Assembly: GCA_015680685.1 (NCBI GenBank)
Contig: MNCI01028452.1
Span: 126,136 to 190,135 of the forward strand
Length of the DNA: 64,000 bases
Direction: 5' to 3'
DNA from: Gnetum montanum
Lineage: Eukaryota; Streptophyta; Gnetopsida; Gnetales; Gnetaceae
Shown: positions 35,960 through 48,248 of the stretch, piece after piece
How positions within the stretch are numbered: the first letter of the stretch is position 1
How the letters are laid out: every line of letters begins with the position of its first letter
Notes under the pieces: model-generated
The model's input: the letters and a program-made list of their open reading frames with translations, nothing else
Told to the model about the DNA's origin: nothing
The model's database searches: none
Position numbers and translations under genes: made by a program

Positions 35960-38900
35960 TGCAATTCAACATCATTTGCAACTATTCACATGGGGGAGTT
36001 TTTCAAATTTTCTTCTACGATTTGTGACTTGCTCATCTCTCAATCTACTAGCCATAACTTGCTTGCTAGTGCTCTGATTTTCATTTCGTCTAAACCTACT
36101 TGAACCCAAAGTGTTCAACGTAGTCATGGGGGAGGGGTACATGTTGAATTGCGCATAAATTTTTTGAAATTCATCATCACCCAAAGGACACTATCAAGGG
36201 TAAATTAGTTATAAAAATAATAAACATGTGCCAAAAAAAATTTCATCTCCTCATCTATACCAGGAAATTAAACTTTGAAGCCACCTAAGCAAAGTGGGCC
36301 AAATATTAAAAAATTTTTGGAACATTTCCATAAAATTTCTAACTTTAAATCACACAAAATAAAAAATAAATTCATTTAGGAAAAGAGTAAGGTATAACTT
36401 AACTTTAATAAGCAACCTTACTAATGATTGGCCCCGTGTGATTGTAGGTGGTCCCAAAGCATGGACAACAAGAAGGTCCCTCTCAAGGTGTGTCTAAGCG
36501 ACCTAGGAAAGGTAGAGGACAGGTGTCCACAAAACAACATATAGATCAAGAGGCACAATCCTTCAGTATCCATCAAGAGACTCTTGCTATTGTACAATCA
36601 GGATAGGTAGAAGATGGAGTTTTTGCAATGCTTGAACAGGGACAACACCTCACATTGCCCTTGGAGTGTGTTCAAGCCATCCGTGAAAGGTCCACATCAG
36701 CGATAGTGATCATGGAATTGAACTTTGAACCCTTCACAAAATTTTCTGATGAGGCCATCAGGGACCAACTCAAAGGGTCCCCATTATGGCCTATCCTCTC
36801 TAAAAGCAGTGCCTGGTACTTAGGAAAAACATACCAATTTTGGCACAATAAAGAGGAAGGCACCATGGTTGACATTGGTGGTGTGACTATCAATTTTTCC
36901 ACCAAGGCCATTTCAGAAGTGTTAAACCTTTTGGATACAAGGTTGAAAGTTGCTCACCAGTCCACTTACTCTGATGCAAATGCGCAAAAGGTTCGATTGG
37001 ACAGGGTGTATGGTAAGGAAGATAAGGTATATGGAGAATTGACGTTGGAAGAGTGAATCTACTTTAAGATTGGTACTTATCACATCTTCCCCACAAAAGG
37101 ATTAAACATGATTTCAACATACGCGATAAGAGGAAGCACGATCTTGATGGGAAATGTTAATGCTAACCTACCCCATCTATATCTCATGCAAATCTTAAGG
37201 TGGTTCAAAGAATGCAAGATATGGAAATTCGCATTGCCCTTCCCTTGTCTCATAAGGAAGTTGTGTAAGTGTGCTAGAATTCTGGGGTACACCAATGATG
37301 TCCTTAAAAGAGCCCAAAATGCTTCATTCGTTGAACTGCTGAAGCCACTAGGTCCAAGGAAAAGTGCTGGTGAGACACTAGAGCCAGAGCCAGAGTAAGA
37401 GCAAGAACGAATGGTGGGGCCCACTGCAACCCAAACTGCAGGGCCTATTCAAATCCTGAGCTCAAGGTCCAGTCAACAACAAGAAGTGGGGCCCAGCATA
37501 AGCCAACAAGACCAATCACCACTACCATAGGATTATTGACCGTTGATGAGCCATCTCAGGGCCATTGCTGAGATGGTCAGTTGGGGGAGTTGTGCTAATA
37601 CTAATCTCTTCTGTGTCATCGATGATATCATACGTCCCATTGTCTCTATAGATCCTACATGGGGTGAGGTGTCCATTCAGACAGGAGGAGGGAAAACTGA
37701 TTAGTCATAATAGATTTCAGGGAATGCTGCATCCTTTCAAGTGCAACTAAAATCTAGTGAAAGGGCCACAGTGGTGGTCATGCAATACTAGGATGCAGCA
37801 AGAGCCATAGAAGTGGTTGCAAACCACATCAAAGAATCCTTCAACATCTCTATTGTGCCATTGGCAAACTTCATAGGAGCACATGATGCTCAAACATTAG
37901 CTAGTCCCTTGATGACTCCTATAGAGCATGAGGATGTGCTTAATCGGTTGCTACAAACAAGATAAGTAATGACGTCCTTGTTCGACATCCCACAAGATGT
38001 CATGGTGGCACAATCAAACCTCATCTCTATGAAGGGAAAGTTGGTCATGGCAAAAATTAGGGTCGAGCACATAGAAGTGAAGTTAGAAAAACTTGAAGAA
38101 AGGCTCGTAACACTACAAGTTGCATAGTGGGACCCCTCTCAATTTTTTCCCACAGACCAGTTGGACACCTTCAGGACCAAGCAACTCAACAAACTATTAG
38201 CAGAAAATAAGAGAGTGGCAAAGGAGAAAGAGAAGGCTAATTGGGATGCCTCCAAGGCACAAGTACAAACCTACATGCATGCCAAGGCATTCAAAGCCTT
38301 ACAAGAGGAGAATAAACAGCTTGCTATTGACAATCTTCAATTGACCGCTATGGAAAAATAGAAGAATGTTTTCAAAGAAAACTTTCAATAGCTACAAGAA
38401 TAATTGATTAGGGTCAATCAAGATATGAACTGTTTGGCCAAAGAAAATTGAACCCTCTCAATGGAGGAGGTACATGTGATCTGCTAGAAGATGGCCATCG
38501 AAATAAGTGCGTGGCAAAACAAGGCCAAGCAGCACAAAAAGTTAAAGGAGCATTTCTAAGACTAGGTGGAAATGTACAAGAAAGTCATTGAGAAGGAGAT
38601 CCATATGGCCAAGGCCCACATCAATGCTTTCAGTGCTCAACACACTAATTGGCGAGCCATATTGAACACATATGCATTTGCCCACTAGGTAGAACTTAAA
38701 GCTAGGACCTGTAGATTCAAGACCCCATAGAGTACATGGAATTGGCAAACCTGAGGTATGCTAATTTAGCCATGTTGATAACAGGGTGCCTGAGGATAGA
38801 GCTTGAGGGGAAGGTAGTAACCACTTATGCCAAATATGAAGTAGAGTTTGCAAAGCACAAGAAAACATTGCAGAAACTAGAAATTGCAAATTCTAAACTA

Positions 38901-39248
38901 GAGGTGGTTAAAGCAAGCTACTAAGGACAAAAAGATGTCACAGCAAACTTGGCTCAATGGCTTACAGATTTTTAGGAGTATAGGGACAAAGCTAAAGCCT
39001 ACGAGAAGAAACGATGGTTGTTTGTCACCTGGTATGTCAAAGAAAACAAAATGTTTCAACAACTACCGTGTCCATGGGAGCTATCGACTCCATTAAACAT
39101 TAGAGCATCAGCATGGATGGCATAGGATCCCTGAATGGAAGAGGAAATGCTCTAGGCACTACTTCAGCATCATCAAATTCCAAAACCTAGAGCATAAGAC
39201 AAGGGAAAGCAACCCATGGAGGAGTCACCGCCACCTGGAATCACATGA
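35960..39248 (+). pseudogene. Sense cargo gene of element D: transposon-protein-like domain and coiled coil
   Basis: Possible exon 1 follows the TATA box, up to a GGTAAAT donor near 36197. An acceptor-like TGTGATTGTAG ends at 36447, and from there one frame runs to about 38361 with few stops. Residues at 36628-37056 (LNFEPFTKFSDEAIRDQLKG, GTMVDIGGVTINFSTKAISEVLNLL) recall the 'putative plant transposon protein' family often found in plant LTR elements. A Glu/Gln/Pro-rich linker follows (37380-37530). The last third is helical and charged (LNKLLAENKRVAKEKEKANW, ALQEENKQLAIDN), a likely coiled coil. The end reads KGKQPMEESPPPGIT before TGA, after at least one shift. It has no match to gag-pol, and its role is unknown. 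Confidence 0.6.
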
Positions 39249-39428
39249 GTTCCACAATTTTGTAATTTTGTGATTTTTCATTTCTTGTGTTGTATCCCAA
39301 TTTTGTCCTATTGAGTTCTCCACTATAGCATGAATAAATTCCCTATTAGTCAATAATCTCATACCTATCCATTGTGTAATAAATGGATATTTTTCTCATT
39401 TTGACTCAAGAATGAGTTTTCATTCAGT

Positions 39429-39438
39429 CATGGGGGTA
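39429..39438 (+). other. Polypurine-like tract of element D
   Basis: CATGGGGGTA lies directly before the 3' LTR start TGAGGAATCG. Confidence 0.6.
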
Positions 39439-39840
39439 TGAGGAATCGTGATTCATCGAGTCACGACATTGGACCCCCGATATCGGATCCATGATATCGG
39501 GTACACGATATCACAGCCCAAATAATGATATTGGATACACGATATCATGACTCCTGTGTGAGCCTATAAATACACATGTAGGCACACAAGAGGAGTCAGC
39601 CTTTTAAGTTTTGAAATAGTTAGTTCTAGAAGTTATTTTATTTCTTTTTCTCTCTCAACCCTTTCTCCTAGTGCATGCCTGCAGTGTGATGACTATAATT
39701 TTATAGCATCCTTTATTCAAGTGTGGTGTACTTAGACATGCACATGACCAAAAATAAAGATCGAGATTACTTCATCATTGTATCATTCACTTAGTTTAAT
39801 TACTTAATTTTAATTATTATTAAATGTGGATTGAGTATGA
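39439..39840 (+). repeat. 3' LTR of element D, first part
   Basis: 402 bp collinear with 30038 onward. GATATC copies lie at 39479, 39496 (approximately), 39511 (approximately) and 39541, and TATAAATA at 39565-39572. It ends GAGTATGA, where element B begins; the last five bases TATGA are one copy of the target duplication. Confidence 0.85.
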
Positions 39841-40439
39841 TGTCAACATCTCTCAGGTAAATCCTCCAGACATCAACAAAGAGGGGCCATTGAAACACCA
39901 TCAATTTTGTGCCATCACGATTCTCTGGGTGTAGTGCCACGATGGACCACATAAGTGGGTCCATACCTTGGAAGTCCTAATGCCTACAAAGTTGTGTTCA
40001 AGTCTGCCTACTCCACTCTTCACCACAATCAGCGTAGCACCCAGTTGCAGAGCCAATTTGCACAAATGAAGCATTGAAGGTAGACCGTGCAGTTCGACAA
40101 GTTTTCTATCTCCTGGGTTGATAAGCTTGCTACACTCTCTAGCTTGCCCAGCTTGACACATGACCCATTTGACGATCTATCCAAGGACCATACTAGGAGT
40201 TGTTGAAAGTGTTTAGGATGACCAAAATAGTTCAAAAAATTTTCTAAGGTGCCTACTATGCTATGCTACAGTGCGTAGTAGGCCATGTCGTGACCGAAAC
40301 TTGCTGAAGTGATGGGTTAACCCGAAAGGTGTAGTTAGAAATGGTTCAGCCTCCAAGATACCAACCCTACTTCATCCTTAAAGTGTGATTAGTGTGACAT
40401 AGATAAAATAGGAAAATTTTCATCAAAAATTACCTTGGT

Positions 40440-41480
40440 CTGAGTGTTACGCTATGCTATGCTACACAACATAGCACAGCGTAGTAGGGTCCTTGCATGA
40501 TGAAATTCTTCCCTTAGATTTTCTTGGCAACAAAACTACCCATACTTCAACCATGAAAAATTCTTGTTCTACTACCACCATAGCATGTGACCAAGATTCC
40601 ATGACAAAGCCATTACAAAATAAGTTCAAGTTCAAGCCAAACTGGATGCTAGATTGTGCTACGCTACATAGCATAGCAAGGTCAAAATGCACAAAGATCC
40701 TTCATCAAGTTGTTCTAGCAAAAGACTTGCACTTGGCCATGCTCTGACCTCCAAGACAGCCTATTCCACTTCACCCTTGGGTTCCAATCAAAGTCTCTTG
40801 ACAAAGAATTGTGAACTAAGCTAGAATTCAAGTCACACTCGTTGCTACGCTGCACAACATAGCGGGACATTGAGGCTTAAAGTGTCCCAAGGATGAAACA
40901 AGGAAGTTTTAGACTCCTTCAACATGAAAAGTGTAATGGCTAGTTATTGAGGTAGATTTCCTTGCCAAGCCTCAAGGGGGTATCTTTGGTTTTCAGGCAA
41001 GATTTGTCTTAAAATAAGCTGCTACGCTACGCAACGTAGCACAGCGTAGCATGTGGGTATTCAGGCTACTTCGCTACGCTGAAGAGTGTAAGTAGCATAA
41101 TACCTATGAAGAGGCCTTAGGACATTTCCAGCAGCTCCAAAACTCATTGGTCGTGTTCATTTCTACTCTAGCATCTCCTTGACAAACAAGAGTAGCAGTT
41201 TTCTTTCTTTTTCATTCCTCTGTTGATTCCTAAAGTTGTTCCTACGCTTAACCCTACTTGCAAGAGGAGGAAAGATGTAGTCTTAGAGTGTAGGCTCCAC
41301 TTTGCATTTGATGTGAGCATTTTTTTAAAAAACATAGTAGTCCTCTAGATTCTGGCACATGCAGTTTAAATGATATGGTCACAGTTCGATAGGTGTTCCA
41401 TTTCCATCATCATTCCATTTAGCATAGCACTTCAGCGTAGCACTGCAGTGTAGCACTACACGTCAGTGTAGCACATCCAC
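40440..41480 (+). promoter_or_regulatory. Clustered GCTACGCT/AGCGTAGC dyads in B U3
   Basis: At least seven groups of GCTACGCT-type half sites facing AGCGTAGC-type half sites, at about 40445, 40660, 40845, 41025, 41080, 41415 and 41450, upstream of the TATA box. The 3' LTR has the same groups. They could fold as hairpins or bind a factor. Confidence 0.6.
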
Positions 41481-41545
41481 AATTTAAGTATGTGGGACCC
41501 AGAACACGTGGCACCCAAACCACACCTCTTTCCCACTCTTGACTC

Positions 41546-41553
41546 TATAAATA
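41546..41553 (+). promoter_or_regulatory. TATA box of the B 5' LTR
   Basis: TATAAATA followed by CCCTAGCAGAC. The 3' LTR has TATAGATA at 59257-59264. Confidence 0.7.
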
Positions 41554-42251
41554 CCCTAGCAGACAATGCTTTGGGGGTTGGCTTGCAAAAAAGAAAGGTT
41601 GGCTTTTTCTGGCAATTGGCTTTTGGTAATTGGCTTCTGGTAGTTAGCTTTGACAAAGAGATTGGTGAACAAAAGGTTGATGCATAGCACATACTAGTGG
41701 TAGCACTTCCCAGACCTCTCTTCAACCCAATGTAGTGGCTCATATCTTGACAAGGATTAGGTCATCAGTTCCTGTTAACGTCCCAGTGGCAACAGTCCAG
41801 GAGCTATGACCATATCATTCTATTGTTAGCTATGCCTATCCAGTACTACATACCAGTTGTATGAATTTATTAGCCAAACAAAGATCAGATCTCTTGATTT
41901 TGGGGTGGTGCGCTCCCTCACTTAAACTCTCATTATGTTTTTGCTACAACATATATGTTGCATTTTTTTCTATTTGTTCATGCTTATTGTCATAGTTACA
42001 TACTTTGATGCATGTCTATCTTTGTGCTCCCCACACTTTCTTCTATTTCAATCTCCACATGTAACATTTTAGAACCACCACTCACAAAAGCTTATTGTAC
42101 ACCATGTAAGTCCCTGTCTAATCAACCAGACCATTTAGGACACCCCATTTCCATCTTTTCCAACACATCCCTCCAACAGACTTTGGGTTAGGTTGTGTAC
42201 TTGGTAACCTCTTGATGTTCTAGCCACCAACATTTTTAGACGTTCTAGTTC

Positions 42252-42270
42252 TTGGTGCTAGAAGGGGGGC
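42252..42270 (+). other. Candidate primer binding site of element B
   Basis: TTGGTGCTAGAAGGGGGGC begins a few bases after the LTR end and has the TGG start expected of a primer site. It is unlike the tRNA-Asp site of C and D. I cannot assign the tRNA from memory. Confidence 0.55.
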
Positions 42271-42450
42271 CCTAAACCATTATGTTCCTTCTTTGCTTCA
42301 CGAGTAGTCCTTCATGCATTCTGTACCCCGCTACTAGTGCCCAACTAGCATAGACATGACACCCCTAAGGTTGTCTATGCACTAGTTAGTATAGATCGGC
42401 CCCAGTCAATGGTTCCTTTGGAACCATGTGGGACGAAAGCCCCAAAATTG

Positions 42451-42575
42451 TCTACTGTGTTACACTACCTACTATGTTGCACCATCTACTGTGTTACACT
42501 GCCTACTGCATTGCACCATCTACTTTGTTACACTGTCCACCGTGATATGTTGTCCATTGTGTTACGCTGCCTGCA
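42451..42575 (+). repeat. Leader repeats of element B
   Basis: Alternating units of about 20 bp, CTACTGTGTTACACTGC and CTACTATGTTGCACCAT, repeated about three times. They lie in the 5' leader before gag. Confidence 0.75.
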
Positions 42576-42791
42576 TCTAGTGCAATGTAGCAACCTTGTC
42601 AACATAACAGTCTTGCGCAGCATAGCAAGTGTGACAATGAAGAAAACTGGCTTCTAACACTTTCAAGCATACCTAGTTTCAGCAAAACTTCCTTATAGTT
42701 TTTTAACTATAACCACTTAGCATAAAAATGTGTTGTTTGCAATTGTTTCTTACACGTATCTTACCTATCTGTACCTTTGTCATAATAGAAA

Positions 42792-45400
42792 ATGAATCCT
42801 ATTACCACTATAATTCCTACCTTGAGTTTGGAGGTGCCTTACTTTGTTCCACCCATGACAGATTCTAAGCGATCACCTAGCCCACCGTAGGTACTTCAGT
42901 AGTCCCTTAGACTACGATAGCAATCCCCTAAATGTTTTCTCCAAGACAAAGAGTGATATAATTTTCTATGTGCAAAAGCCCAAGCAAATATACCATTAGA
43001 TCATCAGAAATTTGAAGAAAAACACAACTTTGAGTTCATTCATTCGAAATGGAAGGGAGTTCATTCCTACTCCTGATGCCACTATCCCACTGACCGAATC
43101 ATATCAATGGGTGTTAAACCAAATTGTACAATTAAGTAGGTCAAGATAATGGGACACAATGTCCCACTATGAGGAGCCATTCTAGGATGGGCAAGAGGAG
43201 TTGGATTCTCACTCTGAAGGTGGTGGCCTGATCTACACCACGGTTGTCGCTTCCACCTCTATCTTTCGATCACACCAGCTCCTATCTTCTGCCTCCTTTG
43301 CTACCACCATGATGCTACCACAGCCCAAAATCTCTTTGACGATGGGTAGTCATGCAATGTTTCCAACATATCAACATGTAGGCCCTTCAACTTCATTCCT
43401 AGTTACCCTTTCTTCCTAGTTTCTCTAGGTACCGCACCCAACGTCTGTGATGCCTACATTGCCATACGTGCACACTATGCCTATGTCAAAATTGCACATG
43501 GGTTTTGCTTATGTCCCCTCATCTACACACATCCCACCACCAGTAGTAGGCCTAGCCTTAATCGCATGGTGGACAGCAATGACTTCCTTCCCTACCATCC
43601 AACTATCTCAAATGTCACACTATGTGAAACCCCAAGTGTATCAAGTTCCACATGTAGTGTAGCCAAACATAGGGTTGTGGGCCACCCCACCAACTAGGTA
43701 GGTAACTATCCCTATAGCACCACCAATGGTAGTCGCCTTGATAGCACCACCTATTGGGATGTGGGCTACTTAGGTGACACCACTTGCAGGAGCTACTCCA
43801 ATGGTGTCCCCCATGGGACTGGTTGCTGCCTCAACGATGCCACCGATGATGGCTGCTCTGGTAGTCCTACAACCCCTTATGACACCCCCATGTCTGGACC
43901 AAGCTTTCTAGCTCATCCAGACCCTTACTAATGAAATTAAATGGCTTAAAGCTGCTAGCTTAGAAATAGTCCAGGTCATGGACTTCTATCAAGATGACCC
44001 AATTAGTCCAATTGTTCCTATGCTAACATTGCCTCCTAGGGTACAATTGCCCCAATTCACAAAATATAATGGAGAGGGAGACCTGAATGCCCATTTGGTT
44101 ACATTTAGGTCTGAATCCCTACTACTACAGCCATGGCCTCATGCCATCATCCGTGTATTTGCCATATCCTTGAAGGATAAAGCCTTGAACTGGTACTGTG
44201 CACTTCCCCATGCCTCAATCTCAACTTTGGAAGAATTGTTAAGCTAGTTTCTGACTCACTTCAAATATAACCTAAAGCTGAAAGTCACTTTGGATCAACT
44301 TATGAGTGTTACTAGAATCCATGCAAAAGTTCATACAATGATGGAGCGCTAACCTAAATGAAATTCACGAACCGATCGTCGGGGCCCATTTACTGGCCAT
44401 TTTCAAAGGTGCGGTAAATGATTTCATTAAATCCAAGCTATACTACTTGGCTTCTCGTTCCCTTAGTCACGCATTCGCTCAAATCAAGAGTATCCAAGAT
44501 GTGATGGAAACAAGTAGGGATCCAACCTATGTAGCATATAAAAATGCACACACAAAGAAGGATAAGGAGAGAGTCCAAGCCACAACAACCACAATGGCCA
44601 CTGTAGCCCATGAAACCAACAAGGGTAAACAGAAGGATAAAGCATCTAAAACTCATGCCACAACCAACATAGCACCTGGCCCTAGCAACACTAGCCAACC
44701 TTCGACCTTAGCAAATACCACCCAAACTTAGGCAAGGCCAAAATTTGAGTGCAAGGATCATTCAAAGTATACTCCCTTACCAATCAAGCCATCTGAGCTT
44801 CTAAAACAATTGTGGATGTCAGAGGAGGCCCTCAAATAGTATCAAAGGTACTGTGAAGACCTTCGTGACCCCTCTATGGTTACGCATAATGACCCACCAA
44901 TACCTAAGAAAGAACTTTAGACTAGAGCATTTCTGCAATTATCATCAAGTGTGCAGGCATGACACAGACTATTACTTGGCACTAAAAGATTATATTCAAT
45001 GAATGATCAATCAAGGTAAGTTGATCCTTGATTAGAGTAGTCCTGTCTAGCCTGAAAACCAATCGATGAACGTTTACAAGGATCCTTTGAATGCTAACAA
45101 TGTAGGTTACACTATCAATGCCATTGGCATTGATGATAACACAAAGTTACATCATGATCCATTTGTGGTTTTTGTACCTCCTTACAACCTTAAAGCATCA
45201 ACAACAACTAGGTTGCAAATCCCGTTTGTCATTAAAGTCCATCCTCAGACATCTGTCACATCTTTTGTGCTTAGGACTACACTACCTGTTACCACAACAA
45301 CTTAGGCACCTCTCGTCATCAAGGTGCCCAAGCATTAAGCTTCCTCTACATCACAACATCCCCATCCAAGGGAACATGAGGAGCATCTAGCAAATAAGTT
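42792..45400 (+). pseudogene. gag: Element B gag, decayed
   Basis: ATG at 42792 gives MNPITTIIPTLSLEVPYF. The core at 43978-44247 reads MDFYQDDPISPIVPM, PQFTKYNGEGDLNAHLVTF and KALNWYCALPHASIS. A Lys-rich nucleic-acid-binding-like region follows (44447-44731), then CNYHQVCRHDTDYYL near 44934-44980, a CxxH-x4-H type zinc-binding motif of Tat gags. The Pro/Thr-rich N-terminal third is poorly conserved with A. Stops and shifts break the frame; downstream it joins the protease without a clear border. Confidence 0.75.
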
Positions 45401-46538
45401 GGCTAGAGAATGCACTGCATTGGGCCCCCTTAAACCCACCCCTCTATTGATCGTTCCCATGACTTCATCATCGAAGGCTATAGGTAACAACATACACACA
45501 CAACCACTGCCCTTCGAGTCAACAAAGCTTGTCATTCAATCTAAACCCACTCCTCCATGGGAGATTCACCTTTTAGGATGCATAGAAGAAGAAAATATGA
45601 GAAAAAAACTAGACCATGGGCAAGATTTCCTAGACGTGCTTTCACAAGTTAAACAAGCTTTAAAGCAAAAGAACACAACATTAAGCTTGTATGACCTAAT
45701 AATGACTTCTATGGTGCATTGTGAGGCTTTAATTCACATGTTAGCATCCATCTCAGTTAGCGAGGACATGCCAGCTAAGGAGAAAGCTATTTATGTTGTC
45801 ATGCTTCCTACTGTGGTTGAAGAACCATGGCCAACCCAATTAACATTTCAAGACAAGGTCATCAAAGATGACCTTGACAAGGGTCAAGTGACTACTACCC
45901 CCATGTTTATCACGATTTGAGTGGATCAGTACAAAATTCATAGAGTACACGTTGACAATAGGGCTACCACTAATGTGATCCTATTTTCCATTGTTGACAA
46001 GTTGGGACTAGTGGATCAAATCAAGCCCACAGTAACTTCCTATTTGAAATCATCTAATGGAGCATGTGTCATAGTCAAAGGCACTATTAACATAAACTTT
46101 GTGGCAGGGGACCAATTCCCCACATCTGTGGAATTCATTATGATGGAGGAGATGCCTGGGTTTAACTTGATCTTGGGGAAATCATGGTTAGCCCAATTGA
46201 GAGTTGTCTCCTCACCCATACACCAAGAAATCCACCTACCCTATGCAGGTAGAGAGGTGGTAATCTTTGATGATGAAATACCCCCTCGGGCTATAAATAA
46301 TATAGACATAGAACAAGGGTCAAAGATAGAAATCTCTAAAAACCGATCACCCATCCACAATGAACCCCCATGTTTAATAAATGAGCTGCCTAAAACTGCC
46401 AACTTAGACTAGGAAACCACTTAGGCTGAATTTCCCTTCCAAATAAAAGATGACAACATAGAGGAATATCACCACAAAGCTTCCCAGCCATATGCTCTGC
46501 CTAGCCCACAATGGGTTAGGAAACAATTACGTAATTAG
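45401..46538 (+). pseudogene. pro: Element B protease region
   Basis: One frame is open from 45399 to 46412 apart from a TGA at 45918-45920, just before VDQYKIHRVHVDNRATTNV. The catalytic-type Asp is in D-N-R, against D-D-R in A. NLILGKSWLAQLRVV near 46160-46205 is the C-terminal protease hallmark. After a TAG the frame continues to RKQLRN and a TAG at 46538. In A the position of the TGA is a sense codon (CAT), so this is a B mutation and not a recoding site. Confidence 0.75.
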
Positions 46539-46679
46539 AGTCTACCTCTAATTCACTCTCGTGAATGATTGGTCTTAATACTCTTGTGTCTTTAGTCTTG
46601 ATTTTGCATTATGTTCACTATTTGCATTATGTCCACTGTTTGCATCATGATCATTGTTTGCATTAATTATCTTAGCAAT

Positions 46680-46930
46680 AGCCCAGAATGACCTTAAACT
46701 ACTGCTACGACCTGCTAAGGCCTAAAACTGGCAATCGACCCTCAGAAATTACATTGCAATGACCCGAAATGACCCTAAACTATTGCATGGCCTGAAATGG
46801 CCCTAAACTATTGCATGGCCTAAAATGGCCCTAAACTATCGCATGGTCTGAAATGGCCTTAAACTATTGCAATGGCCTGAAATGGCCTTAAACTATTGCA
46901 ACAACTCAAAATGGCCTTAAACTAGAACAA
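46680..46930 (+). repeat. 28-bp minisatellite between protease and cargo gene (B)
   Basis: Units such as CATGGCCTGAAATGGCCCTA followed by AACTATTG repeat about six times with a 28-bp period from 46740 to 46930, with looser copies before. Same place and motif as A 3945-4210. Confidence 0.85.
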
Positions 46931-47139
46931 GGGGCCCAAGCACATTAATAAAATATTAACCAAAAGAAATGAAATACATGTTTCACTTTTTACTCTTCAT
47001 TAAATTTAAGTCCATATAATAAGAGTTACAAAAAATAAAATAGAAAAATAAAAAACAAAAATTCTTTGTCATCACGCTACAAGTCTTCGTCAGTATTTTC
47101 ATCTCTTACTCCACTAGGTCCTGCATCTTCATTCAAATC

Positions 47140-47224
47140 CTGCATAAAACAAAAACAAAATAATGGATCAAATTACAATAAGGCTCTCATGAAACAAACT
47201 ACAATACAATAGAAAGTGGCTAAC
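47140..47224 (-). other. Last intron of the B cargo gene
   Basis: On the minus strand it begins GTTAGCC after TCTCAA and ends TTTATGCAG before GATTTG. Removing it joins PPEMDAGPSQ to DLNEDAGPSGVRDENTDEDL in frame. Element A has the matching 97-bp intron (4498-4594) with GTTGGTC and AATTTAG ends. Both exons end in an acidic tail. Confidence 0.7.
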
Positions 47225-48248
47225 TTGAGATGGACCTGCATCCATCTCAGGAGGTATCTTGTCCATGCCAACTGCTAAGCTTCGTAGAATTTCCTCCTCA
47301 GTTAAGTTGGTCCAATCTTCCTCCCCCAGATCAACACTTGCCACAACTTTTCCCTTCTCCACAGCTGTCCATGTGGGTGGCCCTAGAGAAAAGGTGGTAG
47401 TAGTGGTCTCCCTAGAAGGCAAGGTCATCTCTCTCTCAGGAGACTCACTAACCGCTACTTGTTTCCTGAATTTATCAAAGGCCTTAGCAGCACTGATTAC
47501 ATCAAGAAATAGCTTGTGGATATGCAATTCAATAGAAGCATCTCAATATTTTTGATGGTAGGTAGCATGTTCCACTTTGTACATGTGTTTATGATTTTTC
47601 TGTGCCTGCCTCCATTCATACACTTTGGCACTATAGTCCTTCTAGTCTTGGTTTTTCTAGGCCAATAGGTCCATTTGCAAGCACTGCTCAATGATCTCAC
47701 AAGTGGCCTCATTCTTACCCCATACGGCTAAGCAGTATCTCACATAATTAATTACATCTGTACGCCAACTACCATCAAAGGTGTCACAAGCCATCAAAAA
47801 TTCATTTTGTGACTGTAAATCCTCCAACTCAACCGCTTGGCTAGCCTTCTCCTTTTCCAGCTTCTGGACCTACTTCCAAAGGTCTTCGTTAATGCGCCTA
47901 CACTCCCACAAGGATCATGCCATACAGCACACATTTACTCACCTCCTCGTATACATTATGAGGCACCTCAGTTACCTCTAGAGGGAGCTCAGGCATAGGG
48001 TCAAATTCGACTACCTACCTTGGGTCCCACTTAAGACGAGAAATTGTCAATCACACATAAGGAAGCACCAATCATGAGATGATGGCTAAAAATGCAATAA
48101 CACATGCTTATCTCAGGATCAATCTACCTTAGGTGGTCGATCATGTCGGCAACTACCCCCTCCATAAAGGTAAACTTATCGAGGGTCTCAGTCCATGGTC
48201 AAAGGTGGATCGAAGAAGAAGAATCAGGGACCTTAATAGTAGTGTCCA

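Larger units (their letters stand above)
39841..42247 (+). repeat. 5' LTR of element B
   Basis: 2407 bp from TGTCAACATC to GACGTTCTA (the 3' copy ends GATGTTACA). U3 has inverted motif groups such as GCTACGCTACGCAACGTAGC (41020-41045) spread over 40440-41480. TATAAATA is at 41546-41553. Confidence 0.85.

Noticed and set aside
45918-45920. TGA between gag and protease as a programmed readthrough site
   Set aside because: Element A has a sense codon (CAT) here, and the stop lies within the protease-linked region, so it is decay.
46680-46930. CRISPR-like regular repeat array
   Set aside because: Units are contiguous and degenerate without unique spacers, in a plant retrotransposon; it is a minisatellite.
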